64,000 nt of DNA from Osedax fenrisi (Eukaryota > Annelida > Polychaeta > Sabellida > Siboglinidae). The notes under the pieces are model-generated. The model saw only the letters and a list, made by a program, of their open reading frames with translations, searched no databases and was not told the DNA's origin. Made by a program: the position numbers and the translations under genes. How positions within the stretch are numbered: the stretch's first letter is position 1; every line of letters begins with the position of its first letter. Below are positions 1 to 15,494 of the stretch, in pieces. The stretch is from NCBI GenBank assembly GCA_964019155.1, contig OZ025244.1, positions 42,152,282 through 42,216,281 on the forward strand, written 5' to 3'.

Positions 1-552
1 ATGTATGGTAATTAATTGTCAATATATATATATATAAAAGTACATTAGATCCATATGACTATAAATGAAACTTCACAAAAGTTATCGGAAGGATGAAAGG
101 CTCCACCAGAATAACAATATAAATAAAAATACAAATTTAAAGTTTAAAATAATGTCACTTTCGTGTAATATGTTATTATAATTATAGAATATATATCAGA
201 AAATAGTAAATTTGGAGCGAATGATCTAGGCAAATGTATACAAAAAAAATAATACTAATAGGGTCAACAAATTAATTCATTTATAAATAGTATATTTTGT
301 ATAAACATTAATTATATATATTTTTTATTATTTATTATTTGAATAAATAATCAGATAATATCACATTGTATATCATAATCTATTAATAGATAATTTGTCA
401 ACACTATTACTATATTTAAAAAAATAGCTACCAAGTGATTATATTTTACATTTTATAACAACTAATTATACTATGACTATACATGTATATGCATAACTAA
501 TATATTTTGAACACTTAATAGTATAATAATATTTATATTATTGAATATTTGT
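1..552. other. AT-rich upstream stretch, no gene seen
   Basis: No exon, RNA gene or recognisable transposon was seen. It lies 5' of the first putative exon of gene A and would hold its promoter or an upstream intron. No convincing core promoter can be separated from the general AT background. Confidence 0.4.
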
Positions 553-661
553 ATGGCAATGTATATAATATTCCTAACTGGAAAAGTAATATGGGTAACT
601 GATAGCTATGAAGAATCGCCATCCAATACAAGTAAAGTATCACATAATATGAATCTTGATG
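553..661 (+). CDS. Gene A exon 1 (putative start)
   Basis: Open frame from ATG at 553 (a second ATG at 559) to the donor gttagt at 662. It ends in phase 1 and joins exon 2 to give N-L-D-D-P-K. It encodes an acidic, Ser/Asn-rich stem without a clear membrane anchor. The frame stays open further upstream, so this could be an internal exon with an unseen acceptor. Confidence 0.45.
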
Positions 662-822
662 GTTAGTCAATAATATTAACTATAAAATAGTAATACATTG
701 TTTTGTTAAATGTAATCTATTTCAACTTATTAAGATTCATTTAGATTAATTACATGAATCATTTAACATTTTAAATATATAAATTTGATAATCTTATTAA
801 TACATATAATATATTACATACA

Positions 823-888
<66 letters not shown>

Positions 889-1070
889 TATATATATATA
901 TATACATATATATATATTATAAAATAATACAATAATACTTCATATTTAGATCCAAAAAAAGTACATGTCATCAATTATTGCAACTCTAATACATGTATAG
1001 AATTAACTAAAGATATGAAAGATATTATGGATTTTAATGTTGGTATATATATGTATATATTTTGAATATT

Positions 1071-1138
<68 letters not shown>

Positions 1139-1176
1139 GTATATTGTATACATAATTTATATATATATATAATTTA

Positions 1177-1242
<66 letters not shown>

Positions 1243-2569
1243 TATATTATAATTATATTATAAAATTAATAACAGTTAAGTAATTATTATTATTATTATT
1301 TATTTATTTTAGTTTATACACTTTTTAAATAATAATTAACAAAAGTGTTTATAATAACATGGTAATATGAGATAAAAAATAAAATGGTAATATAAGCTCT
1401 TGATATATATTAATTTTATCTTTATAATCTAAAGTTCATATTTATTAATTATAAAATACAAATAAATAATATCAAATAACCTATTAGTAATACATATTTG
1501 ATTCAAAAATACATAAAATTGATGTCAAAACATTATATTATATTTATAACATACATATATTTCATCTCTATAGTTTATATTAATTGTTACTAGTATTAAA
1601 TAAATTAAATAATATTATATAAATGTCACAATTATATTATTAGTACAATACATGAATTATAATTTATTGTATTATTGGTATTTTTATTATTAGTAGTTAT
1701 TATTAACATTTATATCCCTCATTTATTACATAAGCTAATCATTATACCTTGTTCTATATACATTTCATAGCCGATTATTTTGTATAGTTCTATATTTGTA
1801 TCTTTAAGGCCATTTTGGTAATTTTTTTAATTTTGTGAACCATATTTTATGAATAACAAATTATTATTTAAACTTAATTTTGTAATTATTGTGTATTGTT
1901 ATATGATATAAATTTACTGAAAACATTATTGAAATCAATAAGTTATTGAGTCAGTAGTGGTAATTTGAATATGAAAAACAAATTATTGTGAGATAATCAA
2001 CTAATTTTATTAATAAAATAAAATAAAAATGCTTTCTTCGAAATATTGTTATAAAATAATACCTGTCATAATCGACCAATGAAATGATTGTAAATATAAA
2101 TATAATACATTGACGTATTTGCATTTACAAAATATATCATTATTGATAGCTAAAAACCATTAATATAAAACAAATAAGATAAAACATATATATATATATG
2201 GATTCCAGAAATGACCTAATAGTATCGTTATTATTATATAATTCCCATCTAATGTATATGATTTACATTTTCATTACTATATATATATATATATATATAT
2301 ATTTTTTCAGTATTTTGACAATATATTTGTTTTCATTTTTATAATATTATTTTAATATACATAAATATTGTCTTCTTATAAATTTAATTAAAAAAGAATA
2401 ATTTAAATATAAGATTAGTCCTTGTGATGATTTCTATACATATGCTTGTGGAAGATGGAATGACTCAAGTGTAAATAAGGGACAGACATCGGTATTTACG
2501 ATTACAAGTACCGACACTTTAAATATGCAGCTTAATAATATAGGTTATATAGTTATTTTATTTAAAATG

Positions 2570-2627
<58 letters not shown>

Positions 2628-2683
2628 ATACATATAAATATATAGAAATAGGTGAACTTATTAACTATCTTAGTACATGTATG

Positions 2684-2752
<69 letters not shown>

Positions 2753-4788
2753 TAGCAATCTAGAAAAAAAAAGATAACAATATTATTATCCAGGCTGTAA
2801 AAATAGATTCAATAGTTCCCAAAATTGATAATAAACAAATTAATAATAATATATTATAAACTACTAATATTGAAGATAATATTGATTATTCTATATAATC
2901 AAATTATTTAAACTTCTTGAAAGAGAAACTAGATATAACAATTGAAGAAGAGAATATAATTTAAATCAATAAACTAAAATATAAAAGTAATAATACTAAA
3001 GCATTATAAAATATAATATAATATATTATTATAAAATATAATATATTTGTAATAAGTTTAAATAAAAGTAAAATAATATCATATATTTAAAAAAATAAAA
3101 ATCAATTAAAAGATAAGAACACCTATATTCAAGAATTCTTAGATAATATTACTAATAATATATTCTTTAATACTCGTAAATTAAATCGGAGAATAAAATT
3201 ATCAATACCTGGATATATAAAAATAATATTTTTATAGAAACTAATTATTTCATTAATGATAATAAAAAAATAAAAATTATAAATAAATTACATTTAGATT
3301 ATATTATTGAAAATATTAGTTTATAATTTGTATTTGTAGACAAATTATTTTTATTTTTTACCTATAATTAAAGATATTGCTTATGACTAATGATAACTAT
3401 AATATAATAATAATATATTAATAATATTACATTTTCATTTATTAATCCATATAATTTATATTTATATACTTTTTTATATTTTGACTATAAATATACTCAT
3501 TATATTTTACTTGAATTTTATAATGGCAAACAATGTGAATTGTGCTTCCGACTTTAATGCTAATGAATTTATATATAATACTTATAATAAAAATAGTGAT
3601 AATTTCTATAACAATACTAAATATATAGCTTTTATAGCTTTTAGTTATATAGTTTTTTTATATATTTTTATAATTTGTTATACAATTTTAATATTAGTGT
3701 TTTATTGATTTACATTTTTGTAGGTACATTTTATTCAATTATTTATTTCAAATACACAATGAGAATGATTGTGAGGTTTTTTGCAATTTTATTTTATTTT
3801 TATTTGTATTTTTGTATTTAGTTTTTAATTGTACATATTTTTTATAAATTAATTATTTACATATTAATATCATCATCATCATCATTACATTTTTTTTAAA
3901 TTTTATTTAACATTCAGTATTATTTTCTATTCAGGAATTCAACATTTTATTTTAAATATTAAATATTAAATATAAGATATTAACCAGTACTTTTTATTGA
4001 TTATTTATGTGGCTGATATTGGTTCGTGTCGGGGATGAGGATGAGGATGCAAGTTGTGTGTGGGTGCAATTATTGCCAGTGTTTTTACTCTTGGCTAAAG
4101 TAAGTTCCTTAAAGGGATGTCACAAACCTTGTTTTGATGAAAAATAATGTTTATTTAAATTTTTAAATTTTTATTTCATAATACTATTCTATGATTTGTT
4201 TTTTAATATCTGTAAACAAATTATTTAGTAAAATGTCTAGAAATAACATAAAAAGTGATTTATATATATTCATTATATATGATATATAATGTATTCATAT
4301 ATATTCAAATGCTGTTTTATATATATTTATATATATTATAAAAATGATGTTCTGTAATAGCATGTGTATACATTTAATAAATAGAATATAACAAAAGTTA
4401 GCTCAATTCAATGAATAGAATTCTGGGTGCCTAGTTTTGTGCAGACCCAATATTTGCTATATCTATACGTAGAGAGTCGGGCGTCTTGTGAAATCCCCTT
4501 AAGGTATTGGATATAGAAACCCAAAATCCCACAATTTTATACACCTTTATCGAATTTCATTGGAAATCGATATAAAGTATTCTAGGTAGATTTTGTTATG
4601 AGTATTTTTTATCGTTATCCTGGATAGAAATTTTATTTTATAATCTATTATTTTATTTAATAATATTTTAATTTTATACATGATTTTTCCCCCCACAATC
4701 ACATTGGGTGAAATACTTGATAAAAGACTTGATAAATACTTGATACGCTCTGTTTTTCGTTTATCCAGGCCTAAACTATTGATATTAT

Positions 4789-4823
<35 letters not shown>

Positions 4824-5059
4824 TTAAAAATATGAATAATATATATTATAAGTATTCGATTATTTTATAACTTCATACAAATACGATCGGATCAAATCGG
4901 TTCGCAATTTTAATTATTACTTTAGAGATTTGATTTATTATTCAATTTATATATATTTATAAATTGTATTACTGATATAATTAGTATAATATATAATTAT
5001 ATACTCAATTATGTACTTTACTTGTAAGTATACAATTCAAAACACACACCACACCCACA

Positions 5060-5126
<67 letters not shown>

Positions 5127-5905
5127 TATATATAAATATATATATATACTATTTTATAAATGTTACATCGAAGTTATATATTTGTAGATTATATATAAGG
5201 TGACACTATTTATTAATATAAAAACTAGTTAATTATATTTTTTAATCACTATAGATCAACACTTATTATTTCCATCTTTATTTGTGGAATATAAATGTAA
5301 ACAGCAGTCGTACATAGCCTAAATTAAAGTATTTATGAATGCTCATTTTGATCAAAAATGGAAGTTAAATTATGTTTTAATACATAATTTTAATATCGAA
5401 CATATATTAAATATCGTATTATTAGCATGAAATATAATATGTTAATTTCTTTGAATTATTATATATTTCAATTTAACTTTGATGTTTGACATATTAAAAT
5501 ATTTACAATATTAATAGATATTGTAGACATATTATTACTATCAAAATAATAATATGGGTATTATTCCTAGACATTGATAATACAAAAACAAATTGCAACT
5601 GCCTTTAATTAAATAGATTTATTAATATACATTAAAACACAGATATATACATATATACAGATATACATTAAAATGAATAAATTTAATATATATTTCATTT
5701 ATATTATGTAATATTTAATAATAGTATAATTATATAAACCATCACAGAAAGATTAATATCAACAAATGAACAATTATCTGGTGCATTATTGAAAGTTAAA
5801 GATTTATTCACGTCATGTATGGATATTGATAATATAAGTAGTAAAAAAAATAATGGACCCATGTCTGGTATTATAATTATTATATATCATAACTATTATA
5901 TCTAA

Positions 5906-5963
<58 letters not shown>

Positions 5964-7266
5964 TAGGGTGGGTGGCCGGCATTGCCCGTGAATGAGACAA
6001 TTTTAGGTGTGGGTGTAATGGATTAGTTGAGACCATTGGGTCTTTTTTAGATTTTTATATAATGTTTTCTAGCAGTCAGTGGGCCGTTATTTATATTTTT
6101 TTATTTTAATGAAAAAAAACAATGATAATTTCATAATGTATTTATTAAAACAAAACTTTGCATTTTAAGTTGAGTATTAAGTCACGAAACTTAACTTTGC
6201 CGTGTCGAATATAACGGTAATTTCATAGGCGTCAACTGGTTCATTGAATCGACCACGATGCTCTCCAGCTGGTACTGCCTTATCGACGATTAGTAGATTG
6301 TATTCCGGCACTAATTGGTCGAGTACGTTCGAATAAACGTGAACATATGCGTTTACACGTTGTAGGCATTCCATGAAAATAACAATATAAATAAATATAC
6401 TTGTATAGGCTCACTCGGGAAGTAATGGAGCTAAAAAAAACCTACACAAATTAAAACTTAACCCAACCTAACCACAACTGTGAAAATAACAATATCATTA
6501 AATATGCTTTTGTAGGGTTCACTCGGGAAGTAATGCAGCTAAAAAAAACTACCAATATTAAAACTTAACCCAACCTAACCACAACATTGAAAATATACTT
6601 GTATAGGTTCACTCTGGAAGTAATGCAGCTAAACAAAACCCACCAATATTAAAACTTAACCCAACCTAACCAAAACTTTGAAAATAACAATATAAATAAA
6701 TATGCTTTCATAGGCTTACTCGGGAAGTAATGCAGCTAAAAAAAACCTACGAATATTAAACTTAACCCTACTTAACCACAACAGTGAAAATAACTAAAAC
6801 TCAAAATATCAATGACAACATACACATATATATATCTCAATATACTTTTATAGGCTCACTCGGGAAGTAATACAGCTAAAAAAAACCTATACAAATTAAA
6901 ACGTAACCCAACCTAACCACAACTGTGAAAATAACAATATAAATAAATATGATTTTATAAGTTCACTCGTGAAGTAATGCAGCTAAAAAAAGCTACAAAA
7001 ATTAAAACTTAACCCAACCTAACCACAACTGTGAAAATATACTTGTATAGGCTCACTCGGGAAGTAATGCAGCTAAAAAAAACCAACCAATATTAAAACG
7101 TAATCCAACCTAACTACAACTGTGAAAATAACTATATAAATGAATATGCTTTTATAGGCTTACTCGGGAAGTAATGCAACTAAAAAAAATCTACCAATAT
7201 TAAAACTTAACCCAACCTAAACACAACAGTGACAATAAATATAACTAAAAATATCAATTACCACAT

Positions 7267-7350
<84 letters not shown>

Positions 7351-8270
7351 AAATATATATATATATATATATTTGTATAGACTCACTCGGTATGTAATGC
7401 ATATATAATTATAGATTAGATTTTAGAAAAAATATTTTTTTATAAATCTATATTTTTTTCTTTGACCATATATATGATGACATTTGGCGAAATATTAAAA
7501 CAGAGATGGAAACCCTATTATTCATATTGTCATGATTTTTCTGATTTTATTACATGTATTTTCGTACTCCTAATCTGATGAATTCATAATTTATACGACA
7601 AATTTACCGGAAGTCGGTCAAATAGATTATTCTAAAATCATGTATTTTTCACTTTTTTAGGCCGTAGCTCGAAGAATATTAAACATAAGAAGTCACAATT
7701 TATCAAAGTATATTCTATTTTAATTAACTATTTAATAAAGTTAAAATTATTGAAATAGAATAAGTATTGTAGATTTTGATTTTTTACATCACCTATGTTT
7801 AATAATTTATGTTTACATGGCGTAGATAGGAAATAATTAATATAAACTCATAACGTAACAAATATTCCTTACGGCGAATTTTAATTATTTGAATTTATAC
7901 AAAATATTAAATATTAAATTTGAACGATAAAAACCAAAAATACTACCAGAAATATTGTCCGTAGATGAAAATGAGTGCGCGCATACTATGTATTCCTAAA
8001 TATATTTTGGGTAGCTAACCTCATATATATACAATGGCAAAAAAAATTTCAAATCGAGCATTATTTGAATTTAAGTATACTCCTTGTTGAGATTTTTGAC
8101 GGAAAAAGACTTTTATGGGAAAGAGATTTTGAAAAAATTTAAAAAAAAATCACACCTCAATTTAAAAAAATTATTTTCCTATCCGTTAACGTCGAGGTGG
8201 GGACGGCTCGGCCTGCGGCCTCGGCGTACGAGCCCGCCGCGCACCACCTAATTAAAGTATGTTTAGACGA

Positions 8271-8315
<45 letters not shown>

Positions 8316-10888
8316 GGTGTATAGTAATAATATATAAGACCCAGAAAATAAGTTTACAACGCACTAATATTTCGATGTAGCGTGTTGTGCGTCAATTATA
8401 TCAACCAATGAGCGTCATGCACTGAGAACATTGTCATGCTTAGTGCAGATATTGGATTCAGTTGTAATTCTCATTTTAATATATACATACCTGTTATACG
8501 TACCGATGTATATGTAAAGTTAATTTACATGCTATATTTCTAATTGTAATTACATTATTTATATACGATTTATGTGATATTTATTCGAACCCAATATACA
8601 ATTATTTAATAAAGTTGAGATAGAAGTTAACGTTTTCTTTCATAAGAAAACGACAAAGAAGCAATTCGGCCTATTACATATCTATAAGTTATGTTTTGTT
8701 AATTTGTTGACATAATATAAAATTAATAACAACTAAACATACTTTACATTATTCTGACAAAATATACAATTTTGAAAATTTGAACCTTCGACTTATTATA
8801 AAATATATGAAAATAAATGTTTATACTAATAAATTTACTTATAATCTAGAGTGTTAACTTACAAACATATTAGTTTCTACGTATTTTATTATATATATTT
8901 ATTTTATTATATTTCAATTGTTTTTATATTTGTATGTGTAACTATATATTTATTTAAGTTTTGTCTTATTTTTTATTTATTTTGTTTTAATTATTTTAAA
9001 TTTTAAGTTTTTTTAGATATTTATTTTATTTATATTACCTTAAATTTAAATTATTACATGATGAATGACATAATGAGGATTTTTTTTATTGTATTCCATC
9101 TATTTGAATAGTATTTATAATAAAATATTACCATTATAGGAATATCTATTAGTATATATATAATTATATTAACGTTAAAACTATTTTATATTCTGTGTTT
9201 TTAGTATGAAGGAGTTTCTTATATTGTAGTGTTAGTTTGGGTGTGGTACGTATCGGTGAAAGGGATATATTTGTCTAATATGCAAGTGTTTACAGTGTTC
9301 TTATTCTTGGCTTAAATAGGATCACTGGTATATTGGATCTGACGAACCCATATCCTAGAAGTTGATACACAATATATCCTAATTAATTTTAATTACCGTA
9401 GACTACTTTAGATATAAATTTACTAATTTAATATCTCTACTTTTTTTATAAATCTATTATTTAAATATAAAATTAAATAATTTAATTGTTATTAATAATT
9501 TTATTCTATTGTTCTATTGTATATTTTGTTCTTTTACTAACATTAAATTTTAACATGTTATTTTATTTATTTTAATTATTTTATTTATATTATCTATATT
9601 ATTTATTCTATTTATATTATTTATTTTAATTTTAATTTTACTATACTTTTCTCACTAAAATTGTTATTTAGAAATGTGTAAAAGGTAAACAACTAGATAA
9701 GCATATCGCTTCTTTGTTTACCATTGCTATGCCTAAATTATGATCTAAATACATAACTTGTTTATATATATAATAATAATAATATCAGATTTTTGTTTTT
9801 TATTAGAATAATACATTTATAAAAAATCATAGATATTAAATTATTAAATTTATATCCAGAATAGCCGACATATATATATATATATATATATAACCATTTG
9901 GTAGAAAATGCAAAATATAATTATTATATAAACATATGTTTAAAAACAATATTGTTTTTAAAATAGCCATGAATGTAGTTATAATATATAATGCATTTTA
10001 CATGTAGATTGTTGACAATATCACAAAGAAAACAAGTTAATAAACGAGATATTTACCCAGATACCATAAAATAAATTTAACAATTAAGTTGTATTTAATT
10101 ATTTAATCTATTATTTTTTCTGTTTCGTGAATGAACTTTCGTAATAATATCTAACCCATCTATGTTAGTCTCATATACCTTCGTATATGTTTGTATTTAT
10201 TGCGCTTACCTAATTCAGCAAGTTTATGTGTTTATTTGATTAATTTTAATTAACTTCTAATGATTAAATATTCATTTTATAATATTAAATATCAATTTAA
10301 ATAAAATTAATTTTTATAAATTATAATTAAATTAGTTATTAATTAATATGCAATATTAGTAATGTTAGAATATTCGAGATCAATAGGAAAATTGAATTTA
10401 TTTGATAACAGCATAACAAATGAATGGGAGTATCAAGTTAATATTATTTATGATTCATATATATATATAATAGTTGTTTAATAATATATTAACATATAAT
10501 TTTAGATTACAAAAACTATATGATTTTATTATTAATTTTATAACTAATTTACATAATTATAAATACCTGTATATATATCTATATATTTACGTATTTAATA
10601 TTTATATACAAATATGTCTATATATTATTATTATATACTCTATACATTGTTTATTTATTATATTGAAAATATTATAAATTACTATAATAATACGCATTTA
10701 AAATCTAACTATATATTGGAATAATACAATAGTATTATTTTATAATATATTTAGAATCTCAAACTAAAAAATGTTAATAGTTATTACTAATTAGTATTTA
10801 ATAAATATTATTACATTTCGCAACTTATATAATATATGTTATGTCATGTATATAAACAGTAATATATATATATATATGTTTATTTTAC

Positions 10889-10920
<32 letters not shown>

Positions 10921-11485
10921 TTTTATTCAATCAATACTATTTATTGGACTCAAATATTTATATATAATTTTGTATTAACTTTAAATATAATAGTTATCTA
11001 CCATATATTATGGACACGATAGTACTAATAATTCAGTAAATAATATATTCAGTGCTACACGTTAATATAATAACATGTATACTAAATACATATTAAAATT
11101 CAAATACAAATAGTATCATAATTGTCAATAGTATATAGCAATAAAATTATCATTTATTATAATTTTACTTGACACAAATGCTTATAATATTAGTAAATTT
11201 AAAATCCTAAATCAATATATCTACAAAATGTATAATACTTTAAATTTAAACATTACAATACAAATTATATATATTACTAACTATAACTCTCTAAAAATTA
11301 ATTAAACAAATCTTACGAGATCATATAAATATGATTATTTAATTATTTACAATATTAGGTTGATTTCCAATATTATTTATTTCATTACGTATTTAATCAT
11401 GTTTTCTAGATAATTTAATATAAATATATATTTTAACTTTATTTTATATTAAGAGACACACATAATAATATTTTCTTATCTATGA

Positions 11486-11523
<38 letters not shown>

Positions 11524-14500
11524 AATATCTAATTATATAAAAACATATGTAGGTAGCCTTAGAAAAAGTACATAAAGATGGATTAAAAGTATTTTTCGAT
11601 TTGGATATATCAAAAAGTGAAAAATTAGAAAAAGAAAACGTTTTAAAAGTTTGACTTAAAAATATAATAATCATATCTGTATTTTAATATATTTGTGTAT
11701 TATATATATATATAATATATATAAGTTTGTTATCAATTTAATTTGGGTAAATGTTTAAAATGTTTAAAATTAAATTAAATTTCAATTAAACAATTATAAT
11801 ATTATTAATAAGTTATTTTTCATTGTTGACAATATATTCAATATTTAATATTTAGTTCATGAATTAATGAATGAATGAATATTTATTTAGACACAAAAAT
11901 TAAGTTAAACGTTCTCTATAGTGTAAAAAAAAATATAAAAATAACATAATACACAACATCAAAAAATAAATCAGTTGAAAAAAATAAAATTATTTTTACG
12001 AATTAATAACAATATACTAGATTTAAAATATGAATAATTTACAGTAATTCTTAATCCTACAGGTAGCTCATTCCAGAGATCGGCTGCAGATACACTGAAA
12101 GAACGTTTTCCATATCTTGATTAGAATCCTCTTTTGTAATAACCGAGTAGACGAGTTTCTTAGATCCCTCTTGTAAACTCTGAATTGCAGGAGGTCATTC
12201 ATATAACTCAGAAAATGATTCTTCAGTACCTTACAAATTAGATTTAAATAACTGAAGGTAGATCTCTGATAAATATTTAACTATTTAGAATTAACTAAGT
12301 GATAATTGACTGATTCATGGTCATATAATTTTACACAATGTAAAATTCTTATTGATGATCTAATGATTCTACCTAATGATTTAGTAGAAGTAGCAAGAAG
12401 GCAATAATATAGAGAACAACAATAATGTATACGTGACATAACTAATGATTCTAAAATGTAAGAAATTCCTTATTGATCGAATTTTATATAATTGATAATT
12501 AGTTGATTTACACACATAGCTACCTGATCGGAAAAATGTAGGTTATCATCAACAATAAAACCAAGTTTTTAAAATTATTACAAGGAATAAGTGTGATAGA
12601 ATGAATGATGACAGAAGGAAAAACTGATGATATTCTAGATATATTTAGAAGTTGAGTTTTATTCATATTCAACATTGAGCTATTTTGTAAACAAAACTAA
12701 TATTTAAACATATTAATACAATACATTAGAGCTACATTATCAGATAAATTGGCTAATACTGGAAGCTCAATATACAATTGAATATCATCAGCAAAAATTT
12801 TATATTTTACAGAGGGAAAATTAGATATAATATTTTTAAGATGAAAGATATACAGATAACATAGCAATATCCCTAATACAGAACCTTGGAGCACTCCATA
12901 ATGTATTTTACAAGTAGATGAATAATGGTTATGTATTTTTATAGAAAATGTCCTTTAAGATAAGTTCGATTTAATCAAAGCTAGAGGAATACCTACAATA
13001 CCAATATCTTCAAGATGTTTAATTAAAATAGAATGATAAATAGTATCAAATGCCTCAGATAGATCTAATTAAATTAGCTGTATATTAGAATTATTATATA
13101 ATTGAGATATTGGTCTATAATTAGATAAAAACAGAAAAATTAGAACATAATATTAAATAAGGTAGAGTAGGAAATATAACCGACACTGTTTTAGTTAAAG
13201 AGTTTATAAAATAATAAATATTTCTAGTATTATTTTCAAAGAAACCAAAATATTATTACAATAATAATTTTTTTTAGTAATTAGAATAGATGATCTATAA
13301 AAATACCTATATTTAACAAATGTAGTATATGTTTCATTAGAAGATTACATTTATATAAGTTTTCAACTTTTCGTAAATGTATTTTTATTTTATGCAATTA
13401 ACTATTAAGCCATGGATAATGATCATGTATTGTAACTAAAAATCTCCTAATAAGTGAATAGATATTTGATAATTTTAGAATAGAACTATTGAAGTAATCA
13501 ATATATAGATTAAAATTTGAAAATGAATTGATAATGTCATTAGAAAAATCATTAATATTCAATGTTTTATGGATTCTATATTAATTAATGCGCGTTTACT
13601 TTTTTATTAGATACTTTCAAACGGAAGGTAATAGTGAAATGATCAGTCAATAATTTTGATTTAATTGGTATACCATATCAAATATCTGAATTTAAATTTG
13701 TTAAAACTATGTCTAGCGTATTTCATAAGTAATGGGTTTTACATAGGACATGTTGTTTAATCGATAAAGAATTAATTAAAGATTTTAATTCAAGATGAGA
13801 GGATATTAAAGAACCATAATGAAAATTAAAATCACCCACAAATATAGAATTATATATATTGGAATTAATAACAAGATCAGATTATTCATTAAAAAAAAAT
13901 GTAAAATCCTTATTTAGTGGACGATATATAATAATAATATTAAAAATAATATCATTGGAAGATTTTAGAGTAATATATAGTCTATCACTATATGAAAAGA
14001 CAAGACAATTTTATGGTATTATATAAATATCGTAATGAATCATAATAACAACACCACCACCTTTGTCATAAACACTGTCACTACGAATAAATGAATAAGT
14101 ATGTAAATTTGTTGATAAATTAGAGAGCATTATAATGGTATAAATCTCATTTGAAGATAACCAGGTTTCAGTAAAAGCAACGATTGTCTGATTTTATTCA
14201 TAGATATAGCCTAATATAATATCACAATTTTTCTTAATATATCTAGCGTTTATTAAGGTAATGGTACATAAAGAGTTTAGTCAATTTTGAGAAACAGAAT
14301 AACTCTCCTTTTTACTATTGCTATAAGCTAAAAATGAGTCAGACCATTCCTTAATTTCAACATCTAATATGGTCGAGAGTTTTCCTAGTTTATTGTAACG
14401 TTACCATCAGTAATATAAGTTCTATATAAGTGATAAATATTTGATCTATGATTAAAAATTGATTTAAATCCAGTAATAAGTTTAAATTTAATCACATGAT

Positions 14501-15434
14501 AAAAAATATTTCCTTTTTTAAATTTCTCATCACTAATGTTATTTCTGAATAATAAAAATGAAAACTTAGTTGATTTCAATATGGATTTAGTTGAAAGAAA
14601 GTTATTCTTTGCATGTATATTTAAAAAATATATTATAGCTCTCTTATTTTTAAAGAAACATAACTAATAGTAGATTCATTTATTTCCAGATAACTAAAGA
14701 GATTTTAAATAAAGATTATAATTAATCGAATTTAGTAGATTTTCAATCACAGCCATGTCATTAGTATTAATCTTAGAATCAGTTATAACAATTTTGTTTA
14801 ATTCAATAACACTATATAATTAAGTTAACTAGAATTATTTGACACATTTAATTAAGAAAAATGTATTTGTTGTTGTTTGAAAATATCAGCATAGATTCAT
14901 TTCTAGTATCAAATTTATTATTTAATTTTTCAAATTTTGTAGATAAAGAAGTAAGTGATATAGTTTTGTTATTAACATTGCATGATTTACAAGTAAAAGA
15001 GAAATTATCACACTCGAATATATAAATAGTATATTTTGGTGTAGGTTTACTAGTATTCCACGAAGATGTTAAATATGTATAATTAGAATAACATAATGAT
15101 ATATATATATATAAATATAAATCATAAAATTAATAATTTTATAACATAATTTGTATTACAACACAAATTTATAAATATATAAACGAATATTGACAGTGAA
15201 ATATTTGAAATTTATTTATATTCATTAATTAATTTATTCATTTAGGCAATATATATATAGGCTTAATTAATTATATTAAAATATAAATATTTATATATAT
15301 AAAGATATATAATAATAATAATTAACAAAATATATATTATTTAGTTAAACCAATTTACAAGTAAAAAATATAATTCAGAATATTTTAAAAGAAGTAAGAA
15401 AATGAGGAATTTAGATATTTGGGTTCTACATATT

Positions 15435-15494
<60 letters not shown>

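Noticed and set aside
771..974. Open frames rich in IYIYIY repeats (also 7217-7402, 22562-22762, 42816-43058)
   Set aside because: They are translations of (TA)n microsatellites; no real protein is supported.
2780..3350. Possible LINE linker or additional gene A exon
   Set aside because: Exon 3 joins exon 4 exactly in phase and motif, and the readable pieces here are broken by stops. Too decayed to call.
6375..7230. aacccaacctaacc words as possible telomere-type (TTAGG/CCTAA) repeats
   Set aside because: The hexamers occur once per 90-140 bp unit and are not arrayed; they are part of a minisatellite.
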